From JBKPNX01 sp046732855 (GTDB lineage: Bacteria; Pseudomonadota; Alphaproteobacteria; Geminicoccales; Geminicoccaceae), in the NCBI GenBank assembly GCA_046732855.1, contig JBKPNX010000262.1, positions 1 to 20,690 of the forward strand: a DNA stretch of 20,690 bases, read 5' to 3'. This document shows, piece by piece, positions 16,509-20,690 of this stretch. A program made the translations under genes and the position numbers. Every line of letters starts with the position of its first letter. Within the stretch, counting starts at the first letter, position 1. The notes beneath the pieces are model-generated. The model had not been told where the DNA came from, made no database searches, and saw only the letters and a program-made list of their open reading frames with translations.

Positions 16509-17621
16509 CTAGTTGCTCAAATCCTTTGGCACGAACTCGCCGCCCGTCCAGACGAACCATTCGAACCCGGCGGGGAGCACGTCGCCTTTCTCGTCGAATC
16601 TGATGCGGCCCAACACCGTATCGAACTCGTGGCTGCGCAATGATGTGCTGACCGCCGCGGGTTCGAGCGAGCCGGCCTGTTCCACCGCCGCCGCCCATGC
16701 CTGCACCGCGCCATAGCTGTACAGCAACCGATAGGTCGGCACGATTCCGTGCTCGCGGGCTCGCTCGAGGATGGCGGCGGCTTCGGGGTCGCTGCTCGGG
16801 TCGCGGAACGACGTGAACAGCGTCCCTTCGGCCGCCGAGCCCCCGATCAGCCAAAAATCTTCGCTCGACAGTCCATCGCCCGAAACCAGTTGCAGATCGT
16901 CGCCCCGATCGCGCAGCTGCCGGATCAACAAGCCCGCTTCCGGAGGATAGCCGGCATAATAGAGCACGTCGATGTTGCTGGCCCGGATCTTCTCGACGAC
17001 GTCGAAGTAATCGACGAGTCCGGGCGCTATCTGTTCGAACATCGCCTCCCTCACGCCACGCAGGTTCAGCGTCTTCCTGGTCTCTTCGGCCAAGCCCCGG
17101 CCGTACGCCTGGCCGTCGTGCAGAATCGCGATCTTCTTCTCGCCCCAGCGGTCAGCCAGATAGTTGCCACCAAGGATGCCCTGTTGATCATCGCGCCCGA
17201 CGACCCGGAAGACATTGGCGCGGCCTTCTTCGGTAAGCTTCGGGTTGGTCGCCGACGGTGAGATCATGATCACGCCTGCGGCCTCGTAGAGGGGTGCCGT
17301 GGGAATGGCACTGCCCGAGCACGCGTGCCCGACGACGAACCTCACGCCATCGCTGATCAGCTTTCTTGCCGCCGCGACCGCCTGCTCCGGGTCGCACGCA
17401 TCATCGACCGAAATCAGCCGGATCTGCTCGCCGAGCACGCCGCCCTTGGCGTTGAGGTCGGCGACGGCGAGCTCGGTGCCCGCAAGGTACTGCTCGCCAA
17501 CCCAGCTGACCGGCCCCGTCATCGGACTGGGGTCGCCGATCAGGAGATCCGCGCGAGCTGGTAGGCTGGCCGTCAGCATCGCGGGCAGAAGAGCGAGCAG
17601 CTTCCAGCTGAAGCACCTCAT
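16509..17621 (-). CDS. Branched-chain amino acid-type ABC transporter substrate-binding protein, copy 2
   Basis: Paralogue of copy 1 and, like it, exactly 370 aa. The signal peptide is MRCFSWKLLALLPAMLTASL with probable cleavage after PARA (about residue 24). The mature sequence LLIGDPSPMTGPVSWVGEQY replaces the copy-1 ligand-facing start, whereas LAVADLNAKGGVLGEQI, GHACSGSAIP, NPKLTEEG, NVFRVVGRDDQQG, AILHDGQAYGRGLAEETRK and VLGRIRFDEKGDV are nearly the same. Several pocket-proximal positions differ (for example ISPSATNP versus MSNFATNP), so ligand preference may have diverged. ATG 17621 follows the stop of the receiver-cyclase gene by 35 bases on the same strand, suggesting read-through from the signalling genes. 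No transporter membrane subunit is nearby. Confidence 0.88.
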   Translation of the reverse strand: MRCFSWKLLALLPAMLTASLPARADLLIGDPSPMTGPVSWVGEQYLAGTELAVADLNAKGGVLGEQIRLISVDDACDPEQAVAAARKLISDGVRFVVGHACSGSAIPTAPLYEAAGVIMISPSATNPKLTEEGRANVFRVVGRDDQQGILGGNYLADRWGEKKIAILHDGQAYGRGLAEETRKTLNLRGVREAMFEQIAPGLVDYFDVVEKIRASNIDVLYYAGYPPEAGLLIRQLRDRGDDLQLVSGDGLSSEDFWLIGGSAAEGTLFTSFRDPSSDPEAAAILERAREHGIVPTYRLLYSYGAVQAWAAAVEQAGSLEPAAVSTSLRSHEFDTVLGRIRFDEKGDVLPAGFEWFVWTGGEFVPKDLSN

Positions 17622-17656
17622 GGTCCCAACCCCCAGGACGGCGGACGCGGGCCGCG

Positions 17657-18718
<1,062 letters not shown>

Positions 18719-18780
18719 CGCGATGCTCCAGGCGTGGACTGGTCTGCCTGACCGGGGCCGACGCCCGCGCTCGCTGTCCC

Positions 18781-19063
18781 TGCAGGGGCGTGCTGCTTGG
18801 GATCACGACCCGGGCTGCCGGCCCGCCCGGGACCGTGGCTCAGACCGCCGTCCTGCCCGGGGTGACGGGCCAGGCTGCTTGGTCGCCGGGCACCCCGGCG
18901 CAGATCGCCGTTCTGCCGGGAGTCACGGCCCAGGCGGCCGGGCCGGCCGGGACCACGGGCCAGACTGCCGTCCTGCCAGAGGTCGCGACCCAGGCGGCTG
19001 TCCCGCCGACGACCGCGATGCACACTGCCGTCCTGTTCCGGACCATGGCGCGACTGTCCCGCC
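18781..19063. repeat. 60-bp degenerate tandem repeat, about 4.7 copies
   Basis: Units begin at 18781, 18841, 18901, 18961 and 19021 (last partial). The most constant parts are CAGACTGCCGTCCTGCC at each unit start and an ACGGCCCAGGCGGC-like block about 25 bases later. In the + frame the unit reads QTAVLPGVTGQAAGPPGTTG-like, in a 115-codon frame from GTG 18790 to 19137; on the minus strand other 20-residue repeats result. Third + positions are the most GC-rich and the most variable between copies 2 and 3, but not strongly. The array lies between the DivK-like gene and the receiver-cyclase gene. Whether it is translated or a structural element is not clear. Confidence 0.8.
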
Positions 19064-19502
19064 AAACCTCGCGGTGGCCTGCCGAAGCGGCCGCGCGCGG
19101 CCAGGCCCGGAAGGGCTGCCACCCGGAGAGACGTTAACCAAATCGCAATGTTTTGCTCGTCAACTCCGTTTTCGGATGGTCCGTGCGACCCTGAGAGTCC
19201 GTCCGCCCGCAACAGGCGTGCGCGCGCGGATTGCCCCGGTCGCATGGACCACGACAGCAGCGTCAAACTAGGGAGCGATGGTTGACCAAGGGTTAATGAG
19301 ACGGCGGGGAGCTTGCCCCAGGAATCCCTGATGCGCGGCGATGCGGCGATGACCGGAAATCCTTGGGCGCACTGGGGGCTCGGGGCGAGCGCAGGAGTGT
19401 GCCGGGATACGGCTATGGCCGGAAGTTCTGCGGCGCATCGGAGATTCGGATCGAGCCGAGCCTCGCGCGGCGACATCATGCCAGCCGCTCCGCGCGCCCG
19501 CT
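19064..19502. other. Non-coding stretch upstream of the repeat array
   Basis: About 440 bases without a recognisable gene. It includes the least GC-rich part of the window (19133-19175), with GTTAACCA and TTTTGCTCGTC. On the minus strand a TTGACG at 19163-19158 lies upstream of GGTTAA and might belong to a promoter for the receiver-cyclase gene, but the -10 match is poor. A second TTGACC and GGTTAATGAG occur at about 19282-19300. No RNA gene or terminator is evident. Confidence 0.4.
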
Positions 19503-19871
19503 TCATGCCGTGCCCGGGCCGAGCAGACGCGCCAGCTTGGCGAACAGCTGGTCCTCGTCGATCGGCTTGGTCAGATAGTCGTCGCAGCCGCAGGCGCGCG
19601 CGCGCTCCTCGTCGCCCTGCATGGCATGGGCGGTGAGCGCGACCACCGGAATTGCCTCGGTCTCCGGCCGCGCCTTGAGCCGCCGCGTCGCCTCCCAGCC
19701 GTCGATTCCCGGGAGCGACAGGTCCATCAGGATCAGATCGGGCCGCTCGCGCGCCGCCGCCTCGATCCCCGTGGCGCCATCCGCCGCGGTCACCACCTCG
19801 TACTCCTCCTCGAGCAGCTGGACGAGCAGGTCCCGATTGTATTCCACGTCCTCGACGATCAGAATCTTCAT
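19503..19871 (-). CDS. Single-domain response regulator, DivK/CheY-like
   Basis: This 122-aa protein is a lone receiver domain without an output domain. It has the acidic pocket ILIVEDVEYNRD (3-14, Glu7/Asp8), phospho-acceptor Asp50 in LILMDLSLPGIDGWE, Thr80 in VVALTAHAM and Lys102 in YLTKPID. The stretch HAMQGDEERARACGCDDYL is the DivK-type helix 4 signature. Such proteins act as phosphate carriers or allosteric partners of histidine kinases. ATG 19871 overlaps the stop of the upstream double-receiver frame by ATGA, so the two are one operon with coupled translation; the receiver-cyclase gene lies about 780 bases further on the same strand. It is a general DivK-like receiver; the cell-cycle DivK itself would normally sit beside pleD, which is not here. 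Confidence 0.9.
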   Translation of the reverse strand: MKILIVEDVEYNRDLLVQLLEEEYEVVTAADGATGIEAAARERPDLILMDLSLPGIDGWEATRRLKARPETEAIPVVALTAHAMQGDEERARACGCDDYLTKPIDEDQLFAKLARLLGPGTA

Positions 19872-20690
19872 GCCCTGGCCTCCCGCCGCTCCGGCCGCAC
19901 GGGCTCCGGCAATACCTGCTTGAGCTCGGCGATCAGCGCATCGCGATCGAGCGCGCCCTTTTGAATCACCGCGAGCGCATGCTCCTTGAGCGCGCGCCGC
20001 TCCTGCCGCGTCAGGGTCTTCGCGGTCAGCACGATCACCGGAATGTCGCGGCGCTCCGGATCCCGCTGCAGGCTGGCGATGACCTCGAAGCCGTCCATCC
20101 GCGGCATCAGCAGATCGAGCAGGATCACGTCGGGCCGCCGCTGCGCGATGGCCTCGAGCGCGGCGAGCCCATCGGCGGCGGCATCGATCTGATAGGGCTC
20201 GTCCTCGAGCGACTGGCGGACCAGGTCCGCCACGTGCGGATCGTCGTCGACCACCAGCAGCCGCCGGCAGCGCGGCGCCACGCGGTGCAGCGCCGCGAGC
20301 AGATCATCGCGCTCGAACGGTTTCAGCAGATAGTCGGCGGCACCCAGCCGGTAGCCCAGATCCTTCTGGTCGACCACGCTGAGCAGCAGCACCGGGATTT
20401 CGCGGGTCGCGGGGTCCGCCTTCAGGCCGTGCAGCACCTGCCAGCCGTCGGTCTCCGGCATCACGATATCGAGGGTGATCGCGCTCGGCTTGAGCTCGCG
20501 CGCGAGCTTGAGGCCCTCGGCCCCGTTCGACGCGCCGATGACCCGATAGCCGGCGTCCGCCAGATTCTCCTTGAGCAGCAGGATCACGTCCGGATCGTCG
20601 TCGATCGCCAGCACCACCCTGCCGCCTCCGACGCGGGCCTCGCGCGCGCCCGGCTCGCCGACCGCCGCGGCGGCCGCCGGCGCGCAGGGC
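19868..20690 (-). CDS. C-terminal part of a probable hybrid histidine kinase: two receiver domains; 5' end cut by window edge
   Basis: Two receiver domains are visible. With numbering from GTG 20617, the first spans about 1-115 (LAIDDDPDV, phospho-acceptor Asp50 in ITLDIVMPETDGW, Lys99 in YLLKPFE) and the second about 118-238 (LLVVDDDPHV, Asp168 in VILLDLLMPRMDGF, Lys220 in VIQKGALD). The frame stays open from GTG 20617 to the window end, reading an Ala/Gly-rich linker (GEPGARE, RVGGGRV), which is what precedes the receivers in hybrid sensor kinases of the type HK-REC-REC. No kinase domain is inside the window, so the kinase part is inferred; a free-standing double-receiver protein starting at GTG 20617 is the alternative. 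The stop overlaps the next gene by ATGA. Confidence 0.85.
   Translation of the reverse strand, partial: PCAPAAAAAVGEPGAREARVGGGRVVLAIDDDPDVILLLKENLADAGYRVIGASNGAEGLKLARELKPSAITLDIVMPETDGWQVLHGLKADPATREIPVLLLSVVDQKDLGYRLGAADYLLKPFERDDLLAALHRVAPRCRRLLVVDDDPHVADLVRQSLEDEPYQIDAAADGLAALEAIAQRRPDVILLDLLMPRMDGFEVIASLQRDPERRDIPVIVLTAKTLTRQERRALKEHALAVIQKGALDRDALIAELKQVLPEPVRPERREARA

Overview
This GC-rich window has long open frames on both strands, a strong G/C bias at third codon positions and short inter-gene gaps. It looks like chromosomal DNA of a proteobacterium, most likely an alphaproteobacterium with denitrification capacity. That assignment is inferred from gene content (NosX-type ApbE, NnrS, a Dnr-like Crp/Fnr regulator, a DivK-like receiver, ParE, EttA); there is no rRNA marker. 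I see no tRNA, rRNA, CRISPR array, prophage or insertion sequence.

Left part (1-3.2 kb, + strand): the end of a nitrogen-oxide respiration locus. It holds a Tat-exported NosX/ApbE flavin transferase cut by the window edge, then NnrS, then a Crp/Fnr regulator without iron-sulfur cysteines. Behind it, on the opposite strand, lies a decayed DUF2270 membrane-protein gene (about 3240-3738). Next come a UMF1-type MFS transporter and a DUF488 protein overlapping by ATGA, a Tat-exported PhoD-like phosphatase, a 3' relic of a MazF/PemK-like toxin gene, and the translation factor EttA.

Middle part (9.3-14.9 kb): parE (topoisomerase IV subunit B) converges on ettA. Divergent from parE is a small pair: a tail-anchored coiled-coil protein made of fresh 33-bp and 21-bp tandem repeats, and a YciA-like acyl-CoA thioesterase. 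A NodB-type deacetylase on the minus strand, apparently lacking a normal start codon, diverges from cyclopropane-fatty-acid synthase.

Right part (15-20.7 kb, all minus strand): a signalling cluster. In transcription order it has the C-terminal two receivers of a probable hybrid histidine kinase (cut by the window edge), a DivK/CheY-like receiver overlapping it by ATGA, a 780-base gap containing a 60-bp tandem repeat, and a receiver-adenylate cyclase fusion. Two paralogous branched-chain-amino-acid-type periplasmic binding proteins of identical length (370 aa) follow, then the decayed 3' end of a third copy. No permease or ATPase gene is next to these binding proteins, so they are either orphan subunits of a remote transporter or sensory partners of the phosphorelay; the second reading is inference.

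No wholly new system is evident. The points most worth checking are the three gene relics, the 60-bp repeat array, the 11/7-residue coiled-coil expansion, the possible ATT start, and the orphan binding proteins beside a phosphorelay with a cyclase output.
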